From Pseudomonadota bacterium (GTDB lineage Bacteria; Pseudomonadota; Alphaproteobacteria; Rhizobiales; Rhizobiaceae), in NCBI GenBank assembly GCA_023390055.1, contig JAEWDP010000077.1:1-29169 (forward strand): a stretch of 29,169 nucleotides of DNA, read 5' to 3'. Below are positions 1-8,900 of this stretch, piece by piece. The translations under genes were made by a program, and so were the position numbers. Numbering within the stretch: position 1 is the first letter of the stretch; every line of letters starts with the position of its first letter. A model generated the notes under the pieces. It made no database searches. It was not told where the DNA came from and saw only the letters and a program-made list of their open reading frames with translations.

Positions 1-838
1 CGTTGAGGGTTTGCGTAGCGGTGCAGTTTCAGACTATTCCGGCGGCGAACGGCTCAAGTTCTCGGAGATCCGCTACTGCATGCCGGCAATGCTGCGGGCG
101 ACGGGTCTGGGCTTTCTCCTTGGAATATTGCCAGCCACCGGTGCAGCCGTTGCGTCGGCGCTGTCTTATACCGTCGAAAAGCGGATCTCTGACCGGGGTA
201 CTTTCGGCAAGGGTGACATGCGTGGCCTTGCGGCCCCGGAAACCGCCGACAATGCGGCACAGACCGCTTCCATGGTGCCGATGCTCGCTTTGGGAATTCC
301 CGGTTCAGGAACGACCGCCGTGCTCCTGGGCGCCCTGATGATGTATTCCGTGACGCCTGGACCTCTGCTCTTTACGCAGCGACCAGAGATTGCCTGGGGC
401 CTTATCGCATCGATGTATATCGGCAATGTCGTGCTTCTGGTCTTGAACCTTCCGCTCGTCGGACTTTTTGCAAGGCTCCTGCTGGTGCCTGCCTGGATCC
501 TCTTTCCCGGTATCCTGGCGCTATCGTTTGCAGGCGTCTATGCCGCAACGAACTCGTCATTCGAACTGGTACTGACCGTGCTTCTCGGTCTCGTCGCCTT
601 TATCATGCGCAAGGCCGGAATTCCGCTGATCCCATTGTTGATCGCATTTGTTCTTGCCCGCCTGTTTGAAGATAACCTCAGACGCGCCATGTCGCTGTCG
701 GATGGTGATCCGATGATCCTGTTCTCCTCCCCCGTCGCTGTCCTTATCTGGATTGCTGCGCTTGCAGCCTTTGTTCTGCCGATGATCGCTCCCCGGCTTC
801 GCCGCCGGGTTGCCAAACTGGCCGACAGCGAAATCTGA
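1..838 (+). CDS. tctA: Tripartite tricarboxylate transporter large membrane subunit, TctA family (5' end outside window)
   Basis: This is the C-terminal part of a TctA protein. The reading frame is open from the first bases (codons begin at position 2), so the gene starts upstream; about 279 residues are visible of a family that is usually near 500. The family signature is clear at about 300-370: GIPGSGTTAVLLGAL followed by MMYSVTPGPLLF. Several long hydrophobic segments follow, as expected for an integral inner-membrane protein. TctA works with a small membrane subunit (TctB) and a periplasmic binding protein (TctC) in secondary uptake of tri- or dicarboxylates; those partners would lie upstream. 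The stop is 15 bases before a methylisocitrate-lyase-like gene, so the two are probably co-transcribed and the substrate may be a tricarboxylate. The family call is firm; the substrate is inferred. Confidence 0.93.
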   Translation, partial: VEGLRSGAVSDYSGGERLKFSEIRYCMPAMLRATGLGFLLGILPATGAAVASALSYTVEKRISDRGTFGKGDMRGLAAPETADNAAQTASMVPMLALGIPGSGTTAVLLGALMMYSVTPGPLLFTQRPEIAWGLIASMYIGNVVLLVLNLPLVGLFARLLLVPAWILFPGILALSFAGVYAATNSSFELVLTVLLGLVAFIMRKAGIPLIPLLIAFVLARLFEDNLRRAMSLSDGDPMILFSSPVAVLIWIAALAAFVLPMIAPRLRRRVAKLADSEI

Positions 839-853
839 CCCAAAGGAACTGAA

Positions 854-1759
854 ATGACGTATCTCGTCGCTGCCAATCTCCCGACCACTTCAGCCGGCTC
901 GAGATTTAGAAACCTGCTCGCAAGACCGCAGATCATGCAAATTCCCGGTGCACATAACGGAATGGCCGCCATCCAGGCGCACAATGCCGGCTTCGAGGCG
1001 GTCTATCTTTCCGGTGCCGCAGTCAGTGCATCCATGGGCCTGCCAGACCTTGGGATTTTGACCATCGATGACGTGTGTTTCTATATCCGCCAGATCTCTC
1101 GAGCCTCGCAGCTTCCGATCCTCGTGGACGGGGATACGGGTTTTGGTGAAGCATTAAACGTCATGCACATGGTCAGGTGCTTTGAAGATGCCGGTGCCGG
1201 TGCGGTCCAGATCGAAGATCAGCTCTTGCCGAAGAAGTGCGGTCATTTGAATGACAAGCAACTTGCCTCGCCGTCAGACATGGCGGCGAAGGTCAATGCG
1301 GCCAAGCGGGCAAGCCGGGATCTTATCATCATCGCCCGGACAGATGCTGCGGCAAGTGAAGGTATTGACGGTGCCGTCGAGCGGGCAAAGCTTTATATGG
1401 AAGCGGGCGCCGATGCGATCTTTCCAGAGGCGTTGACCTCCGTTGACATGTTCAGGGAAATGGCAAAGAGGCTGCCAGGTGTGAAGCTTCTCGCCAACAT
1501 GACCGAGTTCGGGAGAACACCGTCCCTTACAGCCGCCGAGTTCCAGGAACTTGGGTATGCGATGGTGATCTGGCCGGTCTCTTCGTTACGGATTGCGGCC
1601 AAGGCGCAAGAGGCGCTCTATGCAGGAATTCGCGCTAACGGAACACCCGCGGACCTCATTTCTGAAATGCAGACGAGATCAGAGCTTTATGATCTGATCC
1701 GTTACTATGACTATGAGGCGCTCGATCGAAACATCATTGCAACTGTGCTGCCGTCTTGA
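854..1759 (+). CDS. prpB: 2-Methylisocitrate lyase / PEP mutase superfamily protein, PrpB-like
   Basis: The 301-residue protein has the length and layout of PrpB. Visible motifs are YLSGAAVSAS..GLPDLGI (about 51-68), the metal-binding VDGDTGFG (91-98; the family usually has DAD here), the active-site loop KKCGH (127-131) with catalytic Cys129, ARTDA (161-165), and MQTRSELY near the C-terminus. PrpB cleaves 2-methylisocitrate to pyruvate and succinate in the methylcitrate cycle. The KKCGH loop and the NMTEFGRTP segment favour methylisocitrate lyase over PEP phosphonomutase, which lacks this lyase Cys context. A good ribosome site (AAAGGA, 842-847) supports ATG 854. It follows tctA directly; no prpC or prpD is seen nearby, so a role in degrading an imported tricarboxylate is possible. 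Oxaloacetate decarboxylase-type activity cannot be excluded. Confidence 0.85.
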   Translation: MTYLVAANLPTTSAGSRFRNLLARPQIMQIPGAHNGMAAIQAHNAGFEAVYLSGAAVSASMGLPDLGILTIDDVCFYIRQISRASQLPILVDGDTGFGEALNVMHMVRCFEDAGAGAVQIEDQLLPKKCGHLNDKQLASPSDMAAKVNAAKRASRDLIIIARTDAAASEGIDGAVERAKLYMEAGADAIFPEALTSVDMFREMAKRLPGVKLLANMTEFGRTPSLTAAEFQELGYAMVIWPVSSLRIAAKAQEALYAGIRANGTPADLISEMQTRSELYDLIRYYDYEALDRNIIATVLPS

Positions 1760-1810
1760 TGCCTTCTGCCTTGCCGGTGTAATCCACGGTCCTGGTCAAA
1801 GGAAGATATC

Positions 1811-2302
1811 ATGCATGAAGTTTTTAAAATCGACGCACAAGACAAACCCGGCTTTTATCGCGAACTGCTTGCGCAGGCCGAGGGCCTTTTGCATGGCGAG
1901 CGTGACGCCATCGCCAATGCCGCCAACCTTTCGGCCCTGATCTACGATCTGGTTCCCGATCTCAACTGGGCGGGCTTTTACTTCCTGAAGTCATCAGAAG
2001 AACTGGTGCTTGGCCCCTTCCAGGGCAAGGTTGCCTGCGTGCGTATCCCTGTCGGTAAGGGTGTGTGCGGCCGCGCTGTTGCCGAAGGTCGCAGCCTTCT
2101 GGTTGAAGATGTCATGGCCTTTCCCGGCCATATCGCGTGCGACAGTGCTTCGCGCTCCGAACTCGTCGTGCCACTTGCCGCCGGTTCCCGGATTATCGGT
2201 GTACTCGATCTCGACAGCCCGTATCCGAACCGGTTCACGCCAGAAGATCGCACAGGCATTGAGGCACTTTCCGCTCTATATGTTGCCGCAAGCGATATTT
2301 GA
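1811..2302 (+). CDS. msrC: GAF-domain free-methionine-(R)-sulfoxide reductase (fRMsr/MsrC)
   Basis: A 163-residue single-GAF-domain protein, matching the length of E. coli MsrC/YebR (about 165). The three cysteines used by the fRMsr family are present: Cys76 (KVACVRIP), Cys86 (GKGVCG) and Cys110 (HIACD), followed by the conserved SELVVPL strand and GVLDLDSP. The family reduces free L-methionine (R)-S-oxide with thioredoxin and acts in the cytoplasm as part of oxidative-damage repair. AAAGGAAG just upstream (about 1798-1805) supports ATG 1811. The 51-base gap after the lyase gene allows co-transcription, but there is no functional link. It is the last recognisable core gene before the conjugation-like segment. 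Confidence 0.92.
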   Translation: MHEVFKIDAQDKPGFYRELLAQAEGLLHGERDAIANAANLSALIYDLVPDLNWAGFYFLKSSEELVLGPFQGKVACVRIPVGKGVCGRAVAEGRSLLVEDVMAFPGHIACDSASRSELVVPLAAGSRIIGVLDLDSPYPNRFTPEDRTGIEALSALYVAASDI

Positions 2303-2666
2303 GGACCGAACCTTTCTTTTTACGTCCGGCCTCATGCCCGAGCTCAGCACCTGCCGGCATCCTGGATCCTGGAGACTTCCAGATCCATGCTCGCCCCGGA
2401 AACCGGCTCGCGGCTGGCGGATTTGAGCTATGAAAAGAGGTCCTGGCTATAGTGCCGGTGCCCGCGTGAGATCCTTATGCTCAAAAGCCTGTTCGAGCAG
2501 GTCGAGCGAGCAGTGCCCTTGTTGGCCAGCGTCCACCCGTCATCTGATAAACCTGTCATCGTGCTACGGCGGCGGCTCCAGAAGTTACGCAAACCGTGGC
2601 CCGGGATTATACGCCTATTACGACTTTGGACGATTGAGTGGGCACAGTTCATCAGGTGTCTCGTCT
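2303..2666. other. Non-coding gap between msrC and traG 3' ends
   Basis: No convincing gene is visible in these 364 bases between two convergent genes. A hairpin-capable stretch lies at 2364-2386 (GGATCCTGGA against TCCAGATCC, one bulge), and a T-rich run follows the msrC stop, so termination of msrC here is plausible. The gap may contain the left edge of the conjugation-like segment, but no obvious attachment repeat or integrase remnant was recognised. Short open frames here are arginine- and serine-rich translations without family character. Confidence 0.5.
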
Positions 2667-4331
2667 TCACGATGGGTCGTACAATCCCGCGAATTCACGA
2701 TCGCGAAAATAGACGAGCTTTCCGGCCAGGATCGGTCGTTGGCCAGAAAGAAACAGCAATTGCGCGTCGGGCGAAAGCGTGCGGACCTCATCCGGCGTCA
2801 AGAGCGGTCGAGGCGAATGGTGCTGGCTGACGGATAGATCGGATCTGATCGAACCCAGTGTGCGCGCCATTGCAGAAAAGACAACCGTTTCCTGGCCGAG
2901 GAGATCGGAGACGAGACGTGCGCTTTCGCGATCATTGACGCCAAAGACCTGCAGCACACCGGAATTGGACAGGAAGGTTCCGGCTCGTCGTCCATAGGTC
3001 GCCTGCAATTGATGAATATCCTGCAGGATTGGCCATAGCTGGACGTCATAGCCGGCCATGAGACCCATGGCCCGTTCAATCGGTGCCAGATATCCAAGCG
3101 ATGCGAATTCGTCGAGCAGGTACAAGACGGGCTTGGCCGGCCTGGTCTTTGTCGAAGACATGACGGTCAGGCTCTGGCCGATGATCAGGCGAAGCCATCT
3201 GGCGTAGTTTGACAGACGATCGGGGGGAAGGACCAGGAATACCGTTACAACCTTCTCCTTGAGTGTTGCGAAGTCGAAACTGGAATGCTGAAGGACGGCC
3301 GACATGCGGGCACTGTCGAGGAAGTGGGTATGGCGTTGCGCCGTTGAGACAACCCCGGACGCTTCCCGCTCGGCCTTTCCAAGTTGCCGGTTGGCAGCAC
3401 GGGCAATGAGGCCATTGCATCTTGTGTCTTTCTGCATCGCCTCCAACAGTCTGGAAAAATCATCGGGAGTGCTGGTCAGATATTCTCGCAAGGTCGAAAG
3501 ATTGCGGCGTTCTTCTGTTTCGCAGGCGACGATCATGAGGATCAGCCCGGCGATCAGTCCCTTTGCTTCCTCGTTCCAGTGGTTGTCGCCCGACGAGCCT
3601 TGATCGTCGAAGACGAGGGTGTCGGCAAGTACGGCCACGTCGTCGACAATGTCTGGATCGTTCAGATCCATCTTGGCGAGCGGATTGAACGACGCTGATG
3701 CCAGCCCTGTCACCGCGAACGGATCGAGCACGTGAACAGATCCGATCTTGTTGCGGGTGCGGATCGTCGCCCGGGTGTTTTCTCCCTTCGGATCGATGCA
3801 GATGATGGAGCGTTCCGCAGTCAGAAGGTTGGGAATGATCGTGCCGACCCCCTTGCCGGTCCGCGTCGGTGCCATCGTCAGAAGATGGGCCTGGCCATCA
3901 TAGTGCAGGAACTGCCTGGATTTCGGATCACGGCCAATCAAGAGACCGGATCTGTTGCTTCTCAATGGACGCAGATCCTTTGATCCTGCAAAGCGCGCCG
4001 TTCCATGGGCGTCGCTATCCGTGTTCCCGAACTGCATGACCATGGGATTGCTGATCATCTTGAAGAGGACAACAAGGAAAAGGAGCGACAATCCGATATT
4101 CAGCGCCAGTTTCGCAGCGGCACTTTCACCTGCGCCAAGCCACTGGAGCCCCAACGTGGCGCCCGTTCCGATGACAAGTGTTATGACAAAAAGCACGATG
4201 AGCTGGCGAGCAAGCGCTTTGATAACGCGCAATGGCGAAAGGACGATTGCCGAAATTGCCCACACCGGGTCGCGAAATGCTGCCAGCATCATATTCCTGA
4301 AGGCCGTTCCTGTCGTTTTTGACCGTCCCAT
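2667..4331 (-). CDS. traG: Conjugal transfer coupling protein, VirD4/TraG family
   Basis: A type IV secretion coupling ATPase of 554 residues. Two N-terminal membrane segments (about 40-60 and 76-96) are followed by HGTARFA, Walker A APTRTGKGVG (about 154-163), the IDPKGENTR segment, Walker B YLLDEFASLG (about 404-413) and FGVNDRESARLVSDLLG. Coupling proteins dock the relaxase-DNA complex at the inner membrane and feed it to the secretion channel. Start: an upstream ATG at 4352 exists, but ATG 4331 has the ribosome site AAGGAGG six bases ahead (4338-4344 on this strand) and is preferred. Ti-type TraG and VirD4 are usually about 640-660 residues, so this form is short, chiefly at the C-terminus. 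It is divergent from traA; the traC and traD genes that accompany traG on Ti plasmids are absent, and no VirB/Trb channel genes are in the window. Confidence 0.92.
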   Translation of the reverse strand: MGRSKTTGTAFRNMMLAAFRDPVWAISAIVLSPLRVIKALARQLIVLFVITLVIGTGATLGLQWLGAGESAAAKLALNIGLSLLFLVVLFKMISNPMVMQFGNTDSDAHGTARFAGSKDLRPLRSNRSGLLIGRDPKSRQFLHYDGQAHLLTMAPTRTGKGVGTIIPNLLTAERSIICIDPKGENTRATIRTRNKIGSVHVLDPFAVTGLASASFNPLAKMDLNDPDIVDDVAVLADTLVFDDQGSSGDNHWNEEAKGLIAGLILMIVACETEERRNLSTLREYLTSTPDDFSRLLEAMQKDTRCNGLIARAANRQLGKAEREASGVVSTAQRHTHFLDSARMSAVLQHSSFDFATLKEKVVTVFLVLPPDRLSNYARWLRLIIGQSLTVMSSTKTRPAKPVLYLLDEFASLGYLAPIERAMGLMAGYDVQLWPILQDIHQLQATYGRRAGTFLSNSGVLQVFGVNDRESARLVSDLLGQETVVFSAMARTLGSIRSDLSVSQHHSPRPLLTPDEVRTLSPDAQLLFLSGQRPILAGKLVYFRDREFAGLYDPS

Positions 4332-4337
4332 CGATAG

Positions 4338-4344
4338 CCTCCTT
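4338..4344 (-). promoter_or_regulatory. Ribosome-binding site deciding the traG start
   Basis: On the minus strand AAGGAGG lies six bases before ATG 4331. The alternative ATG at 4352 lies upstream of this site, so the longer reading is unlikely. Confidence 0.7.
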
Positions 4345-4577
4345 GCGTCCATCCCGGTTTAGGGGTGATCCGTGGGGTTGCAATAAACAGGCGCCATCGA
4401 AGCAGGATAGATTGCGGGCCGCAACTGGCACATGTGACAGGTTTTCATCACAATAGCAGTGAGTGAAGGTCACGTGGTTTGACGCTTGTCCAGTTGGTCG
4501 ATGCCGCAAGCCGGCACCTTTCATCTCTGGCTGGCAGATAATCGGACAGTATCGACATCGACGGGGCTCTAAGTGCC

Positions 4578-4609
4578 GGAACGCAGGCCGTCAGGCGTTC
4601 CGCGCCCTT
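4578..4609 (+). other. Candidate oriT: inverted repeat next to a GCGCCCTT motif
   Basis: A seven-base inverted repeat (GGAACGC 4578-4584, GCGTTCC 4595-4601, ten-base loop) is followed at once by GCGCCCTT (4602-4609). MobQ/Ti-type origins, recalled from RSF1010 and Ti plasmids, have an inverted repeat beside a nic region containing GCGCCCT or its complement. The place is right, in the divergent space between traG and traA. In RSF1010 several bases separate the repeat from the nic core; here there are none, so this is a candidate only. Confidence 0.28.
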
Positions 4610-4695
4610 CAGCGCCGGGAAGATGTCAGGACTGACGCGATCGGTCGATCTTGAGCAGTTGCTCCTTGATCAAGCCGGCATTATAAGACGTTTTC

Positions 4696-5001
4696 ATGAT
4701 TGTGCGGTTTACCATCCTGCTGGTTCTTGCTGTCAGTCTGGCGCTTCCCGTGAACGCCAGGATGTCTGATGCCGCCTCGTGCCCATCGCGGACAAGCCTG
4801 CAATCTTGCCCGGTCGATCCCGGTGGTCCGCGTGCCCTTTCTCATTCAGTTCCAGAGGTCGCCTGCACGGGCAAGGCCATCATGGTGACCCTTGCCGTTT
4901 CAGCGCCGAACCGACCGTTGCTCATGACGTTGCGGTCTGCCAACGACCGCGTCATGTCAGGATGTTTCAACGACGGAATTGAGCGGCCACCGAAACTTTG
5001 A
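4696..5001 (+). CDS. Possible small exported cysteine-containing protein
   Basis: An open frame of 101 codons whose N-terminus looks like a signal peptide: MIVRF, then a hydrophobic run TILLVLAVSLALPV, then NA as a possible cleavage site near residue 21. The remainder has four cysteines (near 28, 38, 57 and 90), which could form disulfides after export. No family is recognised. There is no strong ribosome site before the ATG, and the frame lies in the divergent space between traG and doxX, so it may not be a gene. If real, it would be a periplasmic protein of about 80 residues. Confidence 0.3.
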   Translation: MIVRFTILLVLAVSLALPVNARMSDAASCPSRTSLQSCPVDPGGPRALSHSVPEVACTGKAIMVTLAVSAPNRPLLMTLRSANDRVMSGCFNDGIERPPKL

Positions 5002-5111
5002 CATTCCAGATCGCCCCTTGGGGCAAGTCATCTTCAACAGTTGCAGGACCGCCCGACCGGCTGGTCGAACCATGCCGATCTTGATTGTGCGGTCAATTTG
5101 GACGAGAAAAA

Positions 5112-5558
5112 ATGTCGAAAACCGATACCCGTATTCCCGAGCGCATCCCCGCTCTTCGCCCTGTCTATTGCGCGCTGCACGAGATTGCAGAAACGCTTAT
5201 GCGCGTAATCTGCGGCGCCATTCTTGCCGTACACGGCTTTCCGAAAATCATGGATCCGTTCAAGGCCACCGGCATGGTCGAGGGTCTGGGATTTTATCCC
5301 GGCGTGTTCTGGTCACCGCTTCTTTCAGTGACGGAATTCTTTGCCGGTGTCTTGATCGTCATCGGCCTGTTTACCAGGCCTGCCGCCGTTGCTGCCTCAA
5401 TCATACTTCTTGTTACCGTCTGGTTCCACTGGGTCTCACTGGGGCAGGGCTATTCCGGTGCAGAGAAGTCGATCCTGTGGGTCGCGATGACCATCTATTT
5501 TGCGGTACGAGGATCCAATATCCATTCGGTTGACGCCAAGCTTGGCCGCCAGTTCTGA
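5112..5558 (+). CDS. DoxX family membrane protein
   Basis: A 148-residue protein with four predicted membrane segments. The DoxX signature is visible: LMRVICGAILAVHGFPKIM at about 36-54, then VTEFFAGVLIVIGLFTRPAA at about 75-95, followed by two further hydrophobic helices and a short C-terminus (GRQF). DoxX proteins are small inner-membrane proteins linked in other bacteria to quinol oxidase, thiosulfate or redox-stress functions; a specific role cannot be assigned here. ATG 5112 is chosen because it starts a normal N-terminus; an upstream GTG at 5085 would only add an odd leader. It lies between the divergent traG and traA genes, is not a conjugation function, and ends at a strong hairpin. 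Confidence 0.85.
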   Translation: MSKTDTRIPERIPALRPVYCALHEIAETLMRVICGAILAVHGFPKIMDPFKATGMVEGLGFYPGVFWSPLLSVTEFFAGVLIVIGLFTRPAAVAASIILLVTVWFHWVSLGQGYSGAEKSILWVAMTIYFAVRGSNIHSVDAKLGRQF

Positions 5559-5565
5559 CATTTTG

Positions 5566-5590
5566 GCCGGCACGGGCTTTCCGTGCCGGT
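5566..5590 (+). terminator. Hairpin after doxX
   Basis: A perfect nine-base-pair stem (CCGGCACGG 5567-5575, CCGTGCCGG 5581-5589) with the loop GCTTT lies eight bases after the doxX stop. It is extended by a G-T pair. There is no T-run after the stem, so intrinsic termination may be weak. Confidence 0.45.
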
Positions 5591-5938
5591 CATCATTGCC
5601 GGCCGTCGGAATGGCGCACTGAGCGGAAGGCCTTGCCCCGTTCGCCGATGTTTGTCTAGGTTTCATCGCGACGGACATTCGCGCCAGGTCAACATGTTAA
5701 AGAACGATCCTTGCCACCAGACATCTGTCCTGACGTTTCCGATGCGGCCACTGCATTTTTTCCGGGCAACCTGACACTTGTGCCAGTACCATATGTCCCC
5801 GTGACCTTGCATTCTCCCTGACCAGCGAATGGCTTCCCCCTTTGGGATGCGCGTCCTGCATGCCGCAAGATGACGGTGGCGCATGTCACGTCTGCACGCC
5901 GTTTCCCGGGAGAGGCCCTTCGGTTCGAAATGTTCGAC

Positions 5939-5945
5939 GGGAGGG
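5939..5945 (+). promoter_or_regulatory. Ribosome-binding site deciding the traA start
   Basis: GGGAGGG ends seven bases before ATG 5953, which begins the typical MobQ N-terminus MATKYFHVTTVSR. The reading frame is open further upstream to 5842, but that leader is not relaxase-like. Confidence 0.65.
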
Positions 5946-5952
5946 TATCGTG

Positions 5953-8900
5953 ATGGCTACGAAATATTTTCATGTGACGACGGTCAGCAGGGGCAAGGGA
6001 AGCAGTGCGGTCAACGCGGCCGCATACCGCCACCGGGCGCGCATGACGATCGAAGCGTTGGACTGTGTCGTCGATTACACGACAAAGCCCGACCTTGCTC
6101 ATGAAGAGCTGCTGTTTCCAGACGATGCCCCGGCATGGGTGCACAATCTCGTGGCTGGCCTGCCGGTCGCCAGTGCCTGCGAAGCGTTCTGGAATTTTGT
6201 CGAAGGGTTTGAAACACGCAAGAATGCAGTATTTGCCAGGGAAATCACCCTGGCGCTGCCACGGGAACTGACATGGGATCAAAACTTTTCACTGGCCCGG
6301 GAATTCATTGCAACCTGGATAACGGGCAGGGGTGGGGTTGCCGACTGGGTGATCCATGACCGGCCCGGAAATCCGCATGTGCATCTGATGACGACCCGGC
6401 GACCGTTGACGCAAGACGGGTTTGGTCCAAAGGCTTTGGTCGTGGTTGGCGAAGATGGTGAACCCAGAAGGCTCAAGTGCGGTCACATCTATCGTACCCC
6501 CTGGATCGGCAATCTCAACGACTTCAACGCCCTTCGCGAGGGCTGGTATGCCTGCCAGAACTGGCACCTCGCCATGGCCGGCCTGGATATCCAGACAGAT
6601 CCCCGTTCGTTTCGCGAGCAGGGGATCCTGCTTGAGCCCTTCGTGCGCTCGGACCTTTATGTGAGCCGAACGAGCAGGCATATCGGACAGGCATTGACGG
6701 TGCCGGATATTGCCGGGGTGCTGGAAACAGGCGATACCGGCGTTTCCGGATCGACAGGCGGACCGCTCACGCATCGTGATGCCGTGCGGGTTCGCAATGC
6801 TGAGCGCATCATCAGCGAGCCGAAAATTGCCCTTGATGCCATCAGCCGTGACAGGCCCGTCTTTATGCAACAAGACGTCACCAAGCTCCTTGATCGCTAT
6901 GTCGATGATCCAGAAAGACTTGAAGACCTTGTGCACGTTGTTCTTTCTCATCCGGATGTGATCTGCCTGGATGACAGAGGATCGCAGGCTCGCTTGTCTG
7001 ACCGGGCGCTAGAGCTTTACACGACCCGTGATGTCGTCCTTCTCGAGGCCCGGGTCGTCGCACAGGCGTCTACAGCCGCTGCCTCTGAGGGGCTTCCTGT
7101 CGATGAGGACATACAGACGGCCATCCTTGCCCGTGACGGTGCTTTGACCCCCGAACAGGAACTTGCCTTCACCTATCTCACGGGAGCATCCAGAATTGCC
7201 GTTGTTGTCGGCCAGGCTGATGAAAGTCGGTCAAAGCTGCTGAAGGCCGCATGCAACGCATGGCAACTGGATGGCTTTCATGTGGTAGCCGCAGCTTATG
7301 GTCCGGCGACGCTCTCACGTCTTGGGAAAGATGTCGGATTGGGTGTCCACCTTCTCTCAAATCTGGAGGCGCAATGGAAGAAGGGAGAGGGCCATCTTCA
7401 ACGGCGGACGGTTTTCCTGCTCGACGAAGCCGGACTGGTCTCGCTGCACCGGTATGCAGACCTGTTGGAGGCCGTGGTGCACTCCGGGGCCAAGCTGGTC
7501 ATGCTGGCCGATCCGCTCCAGTTGCAGCCGGGAGAAGTCGGAGCAACATTTCGGGCAATCGTGGAGGGTATCGGCTGTTTCGAGCTTTCCGGCCGGGGAC
7601 GCCAGTATGACGACTGGATGCATGATGCTTTTGCCGACCTGATGAAGGGCAATGTCGCAAGTGCACTTCAAGCCTATGACGGTAAGGGACGGTTGATCGG
7701 GTATGATACCAGGGATGACGCCATGGCGCACATGATTGCCGACTGGGGTGATGGGGCAGGTGGCGACACCTTGATGGTCGCCCATCTTGATCGCGATGTC
7801 AGGCTATTGAACGGGATGGCGCGTGAGCGTCTCCTGGCACGGGGCGAAATCGGTGAAGGCTTTGCGTTCCAGACCGAACGCGGAATGCGTGATTTTTCTG
7901 CAGGTGACAGTGTCGTCTTCCTGAAGGCGGAGGCATCGCTCGGTCTGAAAGGTGGTCTGCGGGGCAAGGTGAGCGAAGCATCAGCAGACCGGCTGGTGAT
8001 GTCGGTTGCAGACGAGAACGGCTCTCGTCAGGTCATGGTCGATCACCGAACCTGTGGCGGCCTTGAACATGGCTATGCGATGACTATCCAAAGATCGCAG
8101 GGCATGCATGCTGGACGTGTAAAGGTTCTTGCCTCTTCGACATTCGACCGGGAATTGACCTCGATCGCAATGACGCGCCACCGGCACGATCTCCACATCT
8201 ATTGCGGAATCAGATCACCGCGTGATCCCAAAGACCAGATTGCCGTCCTGTCGAGACCGAAGCCTGCAAGGTGGCAGACCGCTCATGACAAGGCGTCCTT
8301 TTGCCGTCAGGCGCTGAAGTTCGCCGAACTCCGTGGCCTTCATACGATGCAGGTGGCAAGAAGCCTTGCCCGCGACAGGGTCAAATGGATCCTGCACCAG
8401 AAGGACAAGTTGTTGTTCCTGGCTGAGCGCCTTGTCTCCCTTGGCAGCACAATCAGGCTTGAAACTGCGCGCGACCTTAAGGTCACGCAGAAGAGCCCTC
8501 TGATTGCCGGGATTACGCAGTTTGCAAGATCCGTGGAAGATGCCGTTCAAGACAGATGCGAAAATCATGCCGGGCTCAGATACAGACGTGATCAGTTGCG
8601 GCAATCCTTCCAGCGCATCTATGCTGATCCAGAAGCCGCTTTCAAAGCCGCCAACGGTGACGCCATGCTGAAGGATGTAAAGGTCGCAAGGCAAGTCATT
8701 GCCCTGCTTGACGATGGCGCAGATGTCTTCGGCCCTCTGAAGGGAAAGGCGGGCTTCATGGCAGGTCGGGAAGCCCGCACGGAGCGCCGACGCGCCGAGT
8801 TGAACGGGCAGTCTCTTGCCAGAGACATCGAGACCTATGTCAACGAACGTAAGTCTGTCACCAACCAGATCAAGATTGAGGAGCGAGCAAGACGGACAGC

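Larger units (their letters stand above)
5559..5952. other. Gap between doxX and traA
   Basis: About 390 bases with no convincing gene. It contains the hairpin at 5566-5590 and the leader of traA. Open frames through this stretch are not conserved-looking. No clear sigma-70 promoter was identified by eye. Confidence 0.5.

Noticed and set aside
2428..2670. 80-codon minus-strand frame whose GTG overlaps the traG stop (GTGA)
   Set aside because: The overlap looks like coupling, but the translation is rich in R and S with no family character and no ribosome site, so it is taken as chance.
2477..2830. 117-codon plus-strand frame after msrC
   Set aside because: It runs into the traG gene on the other strand and its later part is a shadow of that gene; no recognisable domain.
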